From assembly GCF_000507245.1 (NCBI RefSeq), contig NC_023035.1:1527501-1591500 (forward strand): 64,000 nt of DNA. The letters run 5' to 3'. The notes beneath the pieces were generated by a model. The model had not been told where the DNA came from. It searched no databases and was given only the letters and a program-made list of their open reading frames with translations. Positions 52,836-63,261 of this stretch are shown here, piece by piece; within the stretch, counting starts at the first letter, position 1, and every line of letters begins with the position of its first letter. The DNA is from Salinispira pacifica (GTDB lineage: Bacteria > Spirochaetota > Spirochaetia > DSM-27196 > Salinispiraceae). Both the position numbers and the translations under genes were made by a program.

Positions 52836-55800
52836 ATGCAGAAGAAGCTTCAGCAGCTTATACATAATCTTGGGCAGCAGACCGAAGGTTTCCGGATTCT
52901 CCTCCTCTATTCCAACAGTCTGGAAGATAAGGGAGTCTTTCCCATCCGCAGCATATTGTCGGAGGACTGGGAGGGTGAGTTGCACTCCTATCATTCGGCT
53001 GGCCGCAGCAGCGAGCCCTGGTTTCCATTTCTTCGCACTCTGCCGGAACGTCCTGAAAACTTTCAGCTCTATCCCCCTCACAGGGAAATTTGGAAAGAAC
53101 TGTATGAAAAGGGTTCCTGTTCCCGCCTCCAGGAGGTGCTTCCCGGGGAGTACGGCTATGAGCGGAGCCGTTTCGCAGCCGCCATCCGGGACGGACTCAG
53201 CCGGGTAGTATCTCCCGGGGACTGCTATTATATTTCAAACGCTCATTATCTCGGTACGGCTTCGGTGGAACTGATTGAAGAATTGGCGAGAGCCGATGCG
53301 GATATGCTTTTGACAATGAGTTTGAATCCCGCACAGTCTCCCGAACTGATGGACCGGTTCGAAGCCATGATGGCCTCCCTTCCCGCTGAACAGGGAGCCA
53401 TAGTTCATCTGGGACAGTCCCTGATTCTCGAACCGGCGCCTCCATGGAAGCCGTTGTTGAATCTCCCTCCCGCCGAACTGCTTCAGACAGCTGTCACTCT
53501 TATGGACTACGACGCCGCCTCCGCTGTTCTGGGCAGTGAAACATCCCCAGCAGCTGCCGAAGATGCGCTTCCTGAAGAGATCTCCCCTTTGGAAGAGTTC
53601 CATGCACGGTTGTTTGAGGGCAGAATGCTTTTTGCCGCCGCACAGTATGATGAAGCTCTTTCACTTTTCCAATCCTGCCTGGCAGTTGCCCGGGAACAGG
53701 GGGCGGATGACAGAATTGCCCTGGCACACTATGAAATCGCACGGACCCACCTGGAGCGGGAATCCCTGGACCACAGCGATTATGCGGTTCAGCTGGCCCT
53801 TCAGTTTGCCCGCCGGGTGAACGATCCTGTGCTGATGTTTCACGGAGATTTTATCCGCTACCGAATTGAAAATAAGCGTCGCTGGAAAAACCCCCAGGAG
53901 TTCAAAAGCTACTACATTGATCTTCTGGAACGGGCCCGTGAACTGAAATTCTGGAACAGCTTCGCATATATCAGCATCAATCCTTTCGGACTCTATTCTG
54001 ACTTTGATCCGGAAATCGCAGGGTATCACAGCCGGGGAATGGACGTATGCCGGGAGCTGGGAAACGATCATCTACTGGCGGTTGCTTACCAGACTGCAGG
54101 GATGTCCCATGCGGTTCTGGGGAACTATCAGCAGGTTCTGCCCTTTTATCAAAAAGCACTGGAGATCACCCGCACCCTGGGCAAGCCTCTGGAAATCGCC
54201 TATGCCAGCAACGGTCTGGGCTTTTTCAACTATCTCACCGGCAACTATGACCGGGCCCAGGAGTTCTACCTTCAGGCGCTTGAGCTTCTTGAGTCCGGGG
54301 AGGACCTTCACGAGGTGGGGATGACCCTGTTTAATATGGGGGTGAATGCTCTCCTGGCCCGGAAATTCCATCTGGCGGCGGAATTGTTTGAAAAGTGCCT
54401 TCAACTGCTCAGCCGTCTCGACCGCCGAAATCTGGCCTATCATTCCCAGTTGGGGATTCTCGTGGTGTACGGGATCGCCTGCATCAAATCGGGCAAATGG
54501 GCCAAAGCCTGGCAGCTGGGAATTAAAATAGACGAACAGCAGCTTCAGCCGACCCCGAGTAAAAATGAAGAGTTTTTCATGCAGCATCTATTTGAGGCAT
54601 TTCTTCATGAGGCCATGGGGAGGCGGGACAACGCCTACGCCTCGTGTATGAACGCTGAATCGTATCTTCCCAAAACAAATGACAATATCCGCTACTTTGA
54701 ACCCTTCTTTTACCTGGAACTGATGGAATTCTGCCGCAGGAATGGAATGGAGCCGGAGTGTGCGCAGGCACAACTGCAGTTTCATCAGGCGGTGGAGGAG
54801 CAGGACAACGCTTTTTACCGGAACCTGGAATCCGGATCTGAATCCGCGTCCGACTCCGACTCCGACTCCGACTCCGACTCCGACTCCGACTCCGAAAAAA
54901 ATCCCCGGGGTGCAGAAATATGGAATCGCCACCCCGACCTGCACTGGATTATCCAGACCGCCGAAAAAGAGCAGCAGATGAGCAAACTCTACTCCCGGAT
55001 GGAGGAACTTCAGCTGATATCTGACCTCCAGGGCTTGTTTGCCAATGCCTCCCGGGAAATTCCGCTGATTCAGGAACTGGTGGACAGGTCGTTTATGCAT
55101 CTGAATGCCGATGATGTGTGGTATATCCGCAGCGATCCCGAGACCGGATCGGATCATATTCTATACCACCGTTCGGTGGAAACCGGCCCTCCGGAGGAAG
55201 GCGGCCGGACCGTCAACAACGACCGGGGCGCCGGGGCACGGCTCCAGCCGGATCCCCTGGCACGGCGCCTGCCTGAAAACATGCGGCGTTTCCCGGTGGA
55301 GGGCCGGAGCGATATCCACGGAAACATTGTGGTGAAATATAATACTGCAATGCGGATCGGAAAGGAGCGGATCCGGCTGTTTTCCATTATTGCAAACCAG
55401 CTGGCGCTGGCACTGGACCGCATCCGGCAGTTCGATGTGATCACCCGGCAAAACGAGGAGCTGCTTCATTCAAACCAGTTTTTGAAGAAGCGTTCTCTCA
55501 GCGATCCACTCACCGAGGTGGGAAACCGCCAGGCTCTTAAAAATGCCCTGTCACATTACGTTGCCCTTCAGCGCAGAAACCCGGATCAAGCGGTGTTCAC
55601 CCTTATTTTTCTGGACTTCGATAATTTCAAGTACACCAATGATCTCTTCGGCCACGACTGCGGGGACCGGGTGCTGATATCCGCCGTCCGGCTGATGGAG
55701 CAAAGCATCCGTGACAGCGATCAACTGTTCCGCTACGGTGGGGATGAGTTTGTGATCATTTTGCCTGACACCCACCGGCAGGGAGGGGAGATCGTCGGAC

Positions 55801-56027
55801 ACAAACTCCTGGGGGTGCTGAACTCCGAAACCCTCCTTTCTCCGGATCAACACCGGCTGCTGAGTGATGAAATGCGGCTTTCGGTGTCCATGGGAATCGT
55901 TGAAGCCAGGGATCTTCCGGTTAAGGACCTCACCCCCTCCACACTGCTGGAGACTGCTGACAGCCAGCTGTATGGGGTAAAGAACCGGGGGAAGGATGAT
56001 TTTGCCTCATATAAAGGAAGAAATTGA
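52836..56027 (+). CDS. TPR-containing diguanylate cyclase
   Basis: The 1,063-aa protein opens with a degenerate ATPase-like region (ILLLYSNSLEDKG, YYISNAHYLGTASVELIEEL) reminiscent of MalT-type regulators. About eight TPR repeats follow (for example GNYQQVLPFYQKALEITRTL, GNYDRAQEFYLQALELLESG). A Ser-Asp repeat linker (about 670-686), a GAF-like domain and a C-terminal GGDEF domain with RYGGDEFVIILP (about 967) complete it. RDSD five residues before this motif is a product-inhibition I-site. It should make cyclic di-GMP in response to a ligand or partner bound by the TPR part. Confidence 0.92.
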   Translation: MQKKLQQLIHNLGQQTEGFRILLLYSNSLEDKGVFPIRSILSEDWEGELHSYHSAGRSSEPWFPFLRTLPERPENFQLYPPHREIWKELYEKGSCSRLQEVLPGEYGYERSRFAAAIRDGLSRVVSPGDCYYISNAHYLGTASVELIEELARADADMLLTMSLNPAQSPELMDRFEAMMASLPAEQGAIVHLGQSLILEPAPPWKPLLNLPPAELLQTAVTLMDYDAASAVLGSETSPAAAEDALPEEISPLEEFHARLFEGRMLFAAAQYDEALSLFQSCLAVAREQGADDRIALAHYEIARTHLERESLDHSDYAVQLALQFARRVNDPVLMFHGDFIRYRIENKRRWKNPQEFKSYYIDLLERARELKFWNSFAYISINPFGLYSDFDPEIAGYHSRGMDVCRELGNDHLLAVAYQTAGMSHAVLGNYQQVLPFYQKALEITRTLGKPLEIAYASNGLGFFNYLTGNYDRAQEFYLQALELLESGEDLHEVGMTLFNMGVNALLARKFHLAAELFEKCLQLLSRLDRRNLAYHSQLGILVVYGIACIKSGKWAKAWQLGIKIDEQQLQPTPSKNEEFFMQHLFEAFLHEAMGRRDNAYASCMNAESYLPKTNDNIRYFEPFFYLELMEFCRRNGMEPECAQAQLQFHQAVEEQDNAFYRNLESGSESASDSDSDSDSDSDSDSEKNPRGAEIWNRHPDLHWIIQTAEKEQQMSKLYSRMEELQLISDLQGLFANASREIPLIQELVDRSFMHLNADDVWYIRSDPETGSDHILYHRSVETGPPEEGGRTVNNDRGAGARLQPDPLARRLPENMRRFPVEGRSDIHGNIVVKYNTAMRIGKERIRLFSIIANQLALALDRIRQFDVITRQNEELLHSNQFLKKRSLSDPLTEVGNRQALKNALSHYVALQRRNPDQAVFTLIFLDFDNFKYTNDLFGHDCGDRVLISAVRLMEQSIRDSDQLFRYGGDEFVIILPDTHRQGGEIVGHKLLGVLNSETLLSPDQHRLLSDEMRLSVSMGIVEARDLPVKDLTPSTLLETADSQLYGVKNRGKDDFASYKGRN
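54852..54893 (+). repeat. (GACTCC)7 microsatellite in the GGDEF gene
   Basis: Seven perfect GACTCC units encode an Asp-Ser linker between the TPR and GAF regions. The 6-bp unit means that gain or loss of copies would change linker length without a frame shift. Confidence 0.9.
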
Positions 56028-56039
56028 AAGGAAGGTGAT

Positions 56040-56552
56040 ATGAAAAACATTGATCCTCTGAACCTGCAGCTTGCAGTTTCCCGGGCCCTTTTACAGGGCT
56101 GGATGCTTTTAAGCAGCGGCGATTTTCATGCCGGCAGGTTCAATGCCATGACCGTCGGCTGGGGTTTCGTGGGTGCCATGTGGAATACACCCTATGCGGT
56201 TGCGGCGGTGCGCCTTTCCCGCCACACCCATGAGTTTCTGGAAAACAGCGATTCGTTCACCCTCTGTGCATTTCCCAAAGAGTACCGGAAGGATCTGGGT
56301 TTGCTGGGTTCTGTCTCAGGCCGGGACCGGGACAAGATTGCAGAGAGCTCCCTGCACCCCATTGCCGCACAAAAGGTGGCTTCCCCCTCATATGAGGAAG
56401 CGAAACTGTCCATAGAATGCCGGGTTACCTACCGAAACGAAATTCATGAGGCCGGCTTCCGGGATCCTTCGCTCATGCGTCATTACCAGGGTGAAGAATT
56501 CCACGCCATGTATTACGGCGAGATCGTGGCGGTTCAGGGTGATTCAGGCTGA
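56040..56552 (+). CDS. Flavin reductase-like FMN-binding protein
   Basis: The 170-aa protein has the split-barrel flavin reductase pattern [20 protein letters not shown] and [15 protein letters not shown], with [20 protein letters not shown]. Close family members include flavoredoxins and other FMN-binding electron carriers. AGGAAGG precedes the ATG, 12 nt after the GGDEF gene, so the two may share a transcript. Confidence 0.88.
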   Translation: MKNIDPLNLQLAVSRALLQGWMLLSSGDFHAGRFNAMTVGWGFVGAMWNTPYAVAAVRLSRHTHEFLENSDSFTLCAFPKEYRKDLGLLGSVSGRDRDKIAESSLHPIAAQKVASPSYEEAKLSIECRVTYRNEIHEAGFRDPSLMRHYQGEEFHAMYYGEIVAVQGDSG

Positions 56553-56596
56553 TATGCTACTCTGCTATTTACAAACAGCCAAAAAACGCGAAAACT

Positions 56597-58882
56597 ATGT
56601 ATATGAATAGAACCGCTTCCACAGGGACCGTTCGGGGTCTCTTCATGCTGATACCTGCCATGTTGTTCTTTTCGCTTCTGCCGCTGACTGCCCAGACGGT
56701 GGAGGGGGGGACGGTAAATCTTGCCGGTCTCTCCACACAGCCTGATTTCGAGATGCCTCTGGACGGAGAGTGGAAGTTTGCCTGGGAGGAGCAGTTTTCC
56801 CGGGTTGACCAGTTCGGTTCCTCCCGTATTTCCGTTCCCGCACCATGGGAAGGCCGGTCCGCGGGAGGAATGGACATACCCCGACACGGTTTTGCAAGTT
56901 ACGGTGTACGGGTCACCCTTGATCCGGACGCACAGCAGCTGGGGTTGAAAGTTGACCGGCCGAATAACGCCTTTAAACTGTTTCTCAACGGAGAACTGGC
57001 AGCCCGGCGGGGGATACCGGGACCCGACCGGGCGAGCACCGTCCCCCGTTACGATATTCTACTGGTACCCGTACCTGCGGACCACGACGGCAAGCTGGAT
57101 ATTGTATTCCAGGTGAGCAATTTCCATCAGAATTCGTCGGGACTTCATGGAAGCATGGTGCTGGGTGACTTCGCTACCCTGGAAGCCCGGTGGAATCAGC
57201 AGCGTCTGGTGGAAGCCCTCTTTGCGGGTATCGCTCTTGCCATGGCGTTTTATCATCTGGTGCTCTTTCTCTACCAGCCCGGGGAGAAGAGCGTACTCTT
57301 TTTCTTTCTCTTTACCATCACCGCTGCATTGAGAATTCTCAGCACCGAGCATATCTATCTTCAGGAACTTCTGCCCTGGCTGAGCTGGGGCGTCACTATT
57401 AAAATCGAGTACCTCACCTTTGCCCTCATCGGTATTGCAATGATCAGTTTCCTGAAAAGCATTTATCCCCGGGAGGTTCACCGGAGTTTTCTTTTGGTGA
57501 TGGCAGCGCTGGCCGGGCTGTATTCCCTGATCATTCTCTTCACGCCGGCCCGGGTTTTTACCAGGTTCATTACCGTACAGCAGCTCATTCTGGCAGTACA
57601 AGTGCTGTACATTCAATACGTTGCCATCGCGGCGATTGTGCGGCGGCGAGAGGGGGCGGGGTTTGTTTTGTTTTCCGTACTGGCTCTGCTGGCGGCATTC
57701 ATCAACGATATTCTCAATGCTCTCCTCATTCTCCAGACCGGATCCCTGCTCAGCGGCGGTCTGCTGCTCTTTTTTATGACCCAATCGGTCTTCCTGGCGA
57801 AGAAATTCACCCGGGAAAAACGGGAGAGCGAGAAGCTGAGTACCGGTTTGCGGGAGTCCACGTCCCGCCTTGAAACAGTCTTTTCAGAGATAGCCAGGTC
57901 CGGAGATACTGCCGCCGGGGCATCATCTCAGCTTGATGTAAGCCTCCGGGAAGCGGAAGCGAACCTGGGCGGCATGGAGACGGCCATCTCCAGAGTGGAC
58001 GGCGAACTGGACCGTCAGGACAGCAGCCTTTCCAATGCGAACCGGGTGAACCGTCGGCTCCAGGAGTTTTTCCAGCGGCTTCTGACCAGCTTTGAAGAGC
58101 AGAGCGGTGAGGTGCGCCGCTCCATGACGTCGGTGAGCGGTCTCATAGATCAGCTGGACGGACTGTATGGCAGATTTGAAACTCTGGAAGAATCCTTCAG
58201 GAAACTCAGCGACAGCAACGACCGGGGGCTTGAGCATCTGGAGGAGATGAGCGAACAGGTCCGTGAAATCAGCATGCGAAGCGAACGGCTTATGGAGACC
58301 AACGAACTCATCTCAAACATATCCAGCCAGACAAATCTGCTCTCCATGAATGCCGCCATCGAGGCCGCACATGCCGGAGATTCCGGAAGAGGCTTTGCGG
58401 TTGTGGCCGAAGAGATTCGCAAACTCGCCGAGGAAACCGCCGAACAGTCCCGGATTACCGGCGGAGAACTGCACAGCATAAAGGAAGGAATTGAGACTGC
58501 AGTGTCCGGTTCAGCTTCCGCTCTGAAAAGCTTTGAAGAGATCCGTACATCCCTGAATGAGTTCTCCGGACAGCTGGGTGAAGTGCGCCGGATCGTGCAC
58601 GATCAATCGGCGGAAACCGGCGGGATCCGGGAAAACCTGGAAGGGATGGGCCGAAGCAGCGAAAGCCTCCGGGAAGATATGAGCGGACTAAGCGACGAAA
58701 GCCGGGAGAGCAGCCAGTCCATGGAAGAGCTTGCCAAAGTGAGTGAAGAAGTCCACGACAGCATCCGGGGCGTATTTCAGCGCATCACAGCGCTGCGCAG
58801 CATGCTGGAAGAGGTGAAGGACGCCCAGGGAAGTACGTCCGCCGCCCTGCTCACACTGTTGGACCTCACACGGGGAGAGTAG
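56597..58882 (+). CDS. Methyl-accepting chemotaxis protein with 7TMR-DISM input
   Basis: A signal peptide ([18 protein letters not shown]) leads into a periplasmic 7TMR-DISMED-like beta-sandwich (about 40-200, [21 protein letters not shown]). Seven transmembrane helices of the 7TMR-DISM type follow (about 210-410), then a cytoplasmic coiled-coil chemoreceptor signalling domain. Its tip is [20 protein letters not shown] and [20 protein letters not shown] (about 575-615). This unites a carbohydrate-binding-like sensor with chemotaxis output. Glutamine/glutamate-rich segments typical of methylation helices flank the tip. Confidence 0.93.
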   Translation: MYMNRTASTGTVRGLFMLIPAMLFFSLLPLTAQTVEGGTVNLAGLSTQPDFEMPLDGEWKFAWEEQFSRVDQFGSSRISVPAPWEGRSAGGMDIPRHGFASYGVRVTLDPDAQQLGLKVDRPNNAFKLFLNGELAARRGIPGPDRASTVPRYDILLVPVPADHDGKLDIVFQVSNFHQNSSGLHGSMVLGDFATLEARWNQQRLVEALFAGIALAMAFYHLVLFLYQPGEKSVLFFFLFTITAALRILSTEHIYLQELLPWLSWGVTIKIEYLTFALIGIAMISFLKSIYPREVHRSFLLVMAALAGLYSLIILFTPARVFTRFITVQQLILAVQVLYIQYVAIAAIVRRREGAGFVLFSVLALLAAFINDILNALLILQTGSLLSGGLLLFFMTQSVFLAKKFTREKRESEKLSTGLRESTSRLETVFSEIARSGDTAAGASSQLDVSLREAEANLGGMETAISRVDGELDRQDSSLSNANRVNRRLQEFFQRLLTSFEEQSGEVRRSMTSVSGLIDQLDGLYGRFETLEESFRKLSDSNDRGLEHLEEMSEQVREISMRSERLMETNELISNISSQTNLLSMNAAIEAAHAGDSGRGFAVVAEEIRKLAEETAEQSRITGGELHSIKEGIETAVSGSASALKSFEEIRTSLNEFSGQLGEVRRIVHDQSAETGGIRENLEGMGRSSESLREDMSGLSDESRESSQSMEELAKVSEEVHDSIRGVFQRITALRSMLEEVKDAQGSTSAALLTLLDLTRGE

Positions 58883-58903
58883 ACGGCGGTTTCAATGCTG
58901 CCG

Positions 58904-58926
58904 CCCGGCTGCTCCTTTTAGCCGGG
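58904..58926. terminator. Hairpin between the convergent MCP gene and small minus-strand gene
   Basis: CCCGGCT (58904-58910) pairs with AGCCGGG (58920-58926). The loop contains TTTT but no T run follows the stem, so a bidirectional terminator is only possible, not clear. Confidence 0.4.
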
Positions 58927-58943
58927 GGCTCACTCCGCCAATA

Positions 58944-59195
58944 TCAGCATACAGAACCGTCATCTTCAATGTAGCAGGAATCGGACTGGAACTTTTCCCA
59001 TTCTGCCTTGTACTCCTCCATCTCCCGAATGAAGCCGTATATTTCATCCACGTTTTTATATGTCTTTCCGTCCTCCTCGAGGAATACATCCACCTTGTTC
59101 TTCAACTCCCTGTTGTATGCCAAGGAGATGCGCTGCAGCTCCTCTTCAATCTGATCTGCCTGAGGATCATTGGGACGACGGTAAATATTAATCAA
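58944..59195 (-). CDS. Small hypothetical protein
   Basis: A TTG start at 59195 is favoured because CAGGAGGA lies at ideal distance. The 83-aa product (INIYRRPNDPQADQIEEELQ, then RISLAYNRELKNKVDVFLEE) has the rhythm of a thioredoxin/glutaredoxin-like fold, but no CXXC motif. The C-terminus has two cysteines. I cannot name a family. A longer reading to 59348 lacks a ribosome binding site. Confidence 0.6.
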   Translation of the reverse strand: MINIYRRPNDPQADQIEEELQRISLAYNRELKNKVDVFLEEDGKTYKNVDEIYGFIREMEEYKAEWEKFQSDSCYIEDDGSVC

Positions 59196-59496
59196 AATTC
59201 CTCCTGACGGCGGTTCGGTTGGGCGAAATGCGGACCGGGGCTGCCCTTTATGCGCGCATGGAGACGTCCCGACGAAGTTCCGAAATGAGACGGAACACAT
59301 TCCGCTTCTGGTATGAAACATAGAAATATCTTCTGAAACCGGCAACAATGAATTTGCAGGAAAACGGATATCAGAATAATATATTCTTCGGAGTGTCGCC
59401 CATGAATCCGGGAACCGGGGAGAGCCGCTTACACCTTGTCTGTTATTCTGATTACTGTTATTCCGATTACGTTCCCGTTCCCGCAGCTGCGTCCGG

Positions 59497-60948
59497 TTAA
59501 TATCCTATTATACCTGTGTATCTGCTTGCGGATTCGAGTTTTGCGAAAATTTGTATACCCGGCGCACAGGGAATATCGGCGGAAAAGACATGATTGTCGG
59601 ATCGGCTCATTGTGATTCTCCGGCTGCCCTGAAGGCTGACGAACGCATCTTCAGCTCCCGGTATATGAATTCTCAATGTCTTGCGTTCATCACTCCGCAT
59701 ATCCATGGCAGGGTCGGATAGAAGCCTGGCGCTTCCTTCATAGTACCCGCTGTACAATTCCGGTAGGAGGATATGCTCCACACGGGCAGCGATAATACCT
59801 AGTTCCATAATGAAGCGGCTTTCCGGGGTGGTCCCCGACTTGGCAAAAATCTGCAGGGTCTGTTCTCCCTCAGATTCTGGGGCGAGATACACCCGGGTTT
59901 CTTCACTGTCAGCCTCGATGAAAATACCGTTCCTGCTTCTAACTCCTGCCGAGTCCACCCAGTGAGCTGAAAACCCATAATCCGAAACTCCGGGCAGGGC
60001 GAAAGACGAATAATCCCGGAGCTGCATTACCCTCCCGAGATTTGAAGGAACTGTGCTGTATATATCAAAATAGGCCCCCCGTATGAAGGGCAGGTTGGTG
60101 AATTCCGAGGTTGATATTTTTTCAGCAAGAAACTGATATCCCGGCCTTGAGGGAAGCCGTGAATATATTGCCTGTTCAGGGTAGAGAAACAGATAATCGG
60201 TGGAGTAGTCATCGCTGTCCCATGTAACATCGATAATATACCGGCTGCCCTTAACAGTTAGCACATTCCATGCGTGGTTGGATTCGGAAGGATCTTCACG
60301 GGCAAAACTGCCGCTTCCGATTCCTCTGGCGTATCCCGATACTGTAATGACATTCAGCCCCATTTTTCGTCCGATGTAACTGAAACTGTCCGCATATCCC
60401 TGACAGACCGCAGTTCCCCTGCGTAAAACTGAGATGGGATTCTGAGTTGGAACATTGCCGCTGCGAAATCCACGGTAATCATAGCTCAGGTGCAGCGCCA
60501 ATACGTCATGTAGAAGTCTGGCCTGCACCATGGGGTCATCATCGGCGGTGCGCAGATACTCGGCTAATCCCTCTATGCCTTCATCCATATCGGATTGAAA
60601 AAGCGGTGAGTAGCGGCCTAGTGCATCGACTGCCCTTGGATCCGGGACCCCGTTACGGAAACGAAGGTTATCCGCCCGGTTCTCAGGATTATCCGAGAGG
60701 GAAAAATCAGCAGCTCTCTTTTCATCAGAATCTGCGGCGACGGGATGGGCCTGGTCTCCGTTCTCACGTGAAGCATCAGGACTTTCAATCGGGGTTGACT
60801 CCGATTGACGGGCTCTCTCGGATCCGTATTCCGGAATGTTCAGAGTATCCCTGAGAAACCTGTCAAAACTCTCGCCCAACGATCCCATGCTCTCGCATGA
60901 AGTCAGCAGCATTGCCATAGCTGAAATCAACAGGCACAACCGTTTCAA
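59497..60948 (-). CDS. Transglutaminase-like lipoprotein
   Basis: The 483-aa protein has a lipobox (MLLTSC, Cys18) and a transglutaminase-like domain. Its catalytic triad can be read as Cys in GTAVCQGYADSF (about 178), His in SNHAWNVL (about 226) and Asp in IDVTWDSDD (about 240). A beta-rich C-terminal part resembling the kyphoscoliosis-peptidase group follows. Such proteins are usually peptidases or cross-linkers at the envelope. The start is TTG at 60948, supported by GGAGGTGC on the minus strand. Short direct repeats of ATTCTGATTACTGTTATTCC type lie after its stop. Confidence 0.88.
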   Translation of the reverse strand: MKRLCLLISAMAMLLTSCESMGSLGESFDRFLRDTLNIPEYGSERARQSESTPIESPDASRENGDQAHPVAADSDEKRAADFSLSDNPENRADNLRFRNGVPDPRAVDALGRYSPLFQSDMDEGIEGLAEYLRTADDDPMVQARLLHDVLALHLSYDYRGFRSGNVPTQNPISVLRRGTAVCQGYADSFSYIGRKMGLNVITVSGYARGIGSGSFAREDPSESNHAWNVLTVKGSRYIIDVTWDSDDYSTDYLFLYPEQAIYSRLPSRPGYQFLAEKISTSEFTNLPFIRGAYFDIYSTVPSNLGRVMQLRDYSSFALPGVSDYGFSAHWVDSAGVRSRNGIFIEADSEETRVYLAPESEGEQTLQIFAKSGTTPESRFIMELGIIAARVEHILLPELYSGYYEGSARLLSDPAMDMRSDERKTLRIHIPGAEDAFVSLQGSRRITMSRSDNHVFSADIPCAPGIQIFAKLESASRYTGIIGY

Positions 60949-61146
60949 AGAGCACCTCCGAACGATAATAATAAACCATGCTCATAATATAGAGAAATTA
61001 ACCATATGTTATCATAGCAATTTCCCGACGGCAATATGTTATGATGCAGCATTCGCGTAATCTGTTACATTGTATTAGGATGTATGCATTGCAGAGTTGG
61101 TGGGAGATGCTGTATCCGGGGGGATCGTCCCACAGGAGGTGCAGTT

Positions 61147-62220
61147 GTGAATTATCTTGCAGTTTCCAGGGAGCAGGAAGCCAGGCACGTCCGGTTGTTG
61201 AACAGGGCCGGAGCGTGGTGCGGATCCGCCTACGATGACCGTACAAGCTGGCTGATGGCCTGCATGGCGGAACTTGCCTATGTGAAGTTCAATCCCGGCC
61301 TTCTTTCAGATCCTGTGAGTGAAGAGCTGGTTTCACGGCTGGAGGGCAGGGTGAAGAAGATGAGCCGGGGGAAGTTCCGGAAGTTCCTTCAGGATCAGAA
61401 TTACGATCACCGGGCACAGGAGGCCCTCCTTCGGGAAAGTCTTGGGAAACTGGGCTTCACTCTGGAGGGGACATTCGACACTGAAGGAATCCAGGCATTT
61501 CTAGCCCGTTGGGATGACCGGCTGGTACTGAGCTTTCGGGGTACTGAGCTGGACGTTTTCAGAGATATCAAGCGGAACCTCCGGGTCTCCGATATGGCCC
61601 GGGAAGGAGATACCCGGCTGCACCGCGGATTTCTTGAGGGTGTACAGGCGGTGCAGTATCAGATTGAGCAGATGCTGAAGAGCAACGGGAACCGGGACCT
61701 GCCGCTGTTTATTACCGGTCACAGTCAGGGCGGAGCCCTGGCCGCCATTGCAGCGGGGCGGATTCAGCATGCCGGTGGGATCGCAGCCTGCTACAGTTTC
61801 GGTGCTCCCCGGTTTTCCAACATGTTCTGGGTCCGGAACCTGAAAACGCCTCTGTACAGGGTGGTGAACGCCGCAGATGCGGTTCCTTTGCTGCCTCCCC
61901 GGCGGGAGATCGTGTTTATTCTGGCCTGGTTTGTGAAGCTGATACCTTCGTCCGGGGATGACCTGCATGAAAAGCTGATTTCGGCGCTGGGTCAGTACTC
62001 CCATGTGGGGGATATGCGGTATCTGAGCAATTGCCCTGCAGCCGAGTACGGCGGGGTGCGGCTGCTGCATCATACCAGTACACTGTACCGGCTCAAGGCG
62101 GCGTTTACCATGCTCCGTTCGCCGAAAATTTTCCTGCGGGATCATTCCATCCGGATTTACAGGGAAAAGCTGTTGGTCATTGCCGAGCGCCGGCTATCCG
62201 ATGGCGCCGGGGACCAATGA
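61147..62220 (+). CDS. Class 3 lipase-like protein
   Basis: The 357-aa protein is an alpha/beta hydrolase of the lipase class 3 family: LVLSFRGTEL (oxyanion region), ITGHSQGGALAAIAAGRI (nucleophile Ser near 193), NAADAVPLLPP (Asp) and a likely catalytic His near RLLHHTSTLY. It has no signal peptide, so it may act inside the cell or be released another way. The start is GTG 61147, directly after AGGAGGTG. An upstream ATG at 61084 is less likely. Confidence 0.88.
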   Translation: MNYLAVSREQEARHVRLLNRAGAWCGSAYDDRTSWLMACMAELAYVKFNPGLLSDPVSEELVSRLEGRVKKMSRGKFRKFLQDQNYDHRAQEALLRESLGKLGFTLEGTFDTEGIQAFLARWDDRLVLSFRGTELDVFRDIKRNLRVSDMAREGDTRLHRGFLEGVQAVQYQIEQMLKSNGNRDLPLFITGHSQGGALAAIAAGRIQHAGGIAACYSFGAPRFSNMFWVRNLKTPLYRVVNAADAVPLLPPRREIVFILAWFVKLIPSSGDDLHEKLISALGQYSHVGDMRYLSNCPAAEYGGVRLLHHTSTLYRLKAAFTMLRSPKIFLRDHSIRIYREKLLVIAERRLSDGAGDQ

Positions 62221-62345
62221 CAGCCCGGCGCAGATGATATACCGACGGAGAAGCTGTAACGTCGCAGATCGCAGACGAGAGACCCGCGCAGAAAGCAGAT
62301 CAGGCAGCGGCGCAGAAAGCAGGAAAGAGTCCGGGCTTAAGAGTA

Positions 62346-63107
62346 TCAGTGGTTAAAGTTTTCCAGGCGGATATGTTCTTCGGTCACACCCTGCGCAATC
62401 ACCATGCTTTTCAGCGATTCCACAAAGCCTTCCGAGCCGCCGATAAAGCACTGCAGGTTCTGCATATCTGCTTGGTTTGCAGCCTCCGCTGTGCCCCCGG
62501 TCATGAGCCGACCAAGAGTTTCCGGGATCTCCTTCCGTCCGATGTAATGTACCGAACGCTGCAGTGAATCACGGCGAACCGCCTCATCAATATCTGAAGT
62601 GAACAGATAATTCCGTCCCACATACATGAGAGACCATGGGTTGACCAGCCCCGTCTGATCAATGTGGCGGATGAGGCTGCGGAAGGGGGTGATGCCGATG
62701 CCGCCGGCGATAAACAGCAGTCGGTCGCCGGAGCGGATGTGATCCAGGGTAAACTCTCCCTTGATTCTGAAAAGCCGCAGTTCGTCTCCCACCTCTGCTT
62801 CAGCGAAGCGCTGCTTGAAAGGAGTGCGGGAGCTGAGATCCATGGAGAACACCAGTTCACCGTCTTCCGGGGTGGAGGCGATGGACATGTGGCGCACCAT
62901 TCCTTCACCCAGGCCGCCGCCTGGAGCCATAAGATGCACATACTGGCCGGGAACAAAATGAAACCCCTGGGGGATTTTCAAGCGGTAGGTGTAGGTATTG
63001 TCGAACTCCCTGGTGATGCTTTCTATGTTTCCCCGAAGCATGTTGAAAAAGGGTTTATTGAATCCCGGGGTGAGCTCGAGGCTGTTTGTATTGTGAAGCT
63101 TTATCAT
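62346..63107 (-). CDS. FAD/NAD-binding oxidoreductase (ferredoxin reductase-like)
   Basis: The 253-aa protein has the ferredoxin-NADP reductase fold: VPGQYVHLMAP and RHMSIAST for FAD binding, FIAGGIGITPFRSLIRH for the pyridine nucleotide, and FIGGSEGFVESLKSM near the end. No iron-sulphur domain is fused, so it needs a separate electron partner. It is divergent from marR across a shared regulatory region, which suggests control by that regulator. Confidence 0.9.
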   Translation of the reverse strand: MIKLHNTNSLELTPGFNKPFFNMLRGNIESITREFDNTYTYRLKIPQGFHFVPGQYVHLMAPGGGLGEGMVRHMSIASTPEDGELVFSMDLSSRTPFKQRFAEAEVGDELRLFRIKGEFTLDHIRSGDRLLFIAGGIGITPFRSLIRHIDQTGLVNPWSLMYVGRNYLFTSDIDEAVRRDSLQRSVHYIGRKEIPETLGRLMTGGTAEAANQADMQNLQCFIGGSEGFVESLKSMVIAQGVTEEHIRLENFNH

Positions 63108-63198
63108 AATCGCTATCCATCTGATCTATGCTGATATTATTCCGGTGAACGGCGCATCCGTTCACCGATCTATGTTGAGTAGAATAGTCAAAAAACGG

Positions 63199-63260
63199 TT
63201 GACAGTAAAGAGGGTTGACAAAACATAATAGGTTATATAAAAATATAACAGGTTATATAA
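63199..63260. promoter_or_regulatory. Promoter and direct-repeat operator at marR
   Basis: Two TTGACA hexamers (63199-63204 and 63215-63220) precede an A+T-rich -10 region (TATATAA near 63235). AGGTTATATAA occurs twice, at 63230-63240 and 63250-63260, exactly 20 bp apart, two helical turns. The second copy ends next to the marR ATG. This placement fits autoregulation by MarR and possible control of the divergent reductase. Confidence 0.7.
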
Positions 63261-63261
63261 T

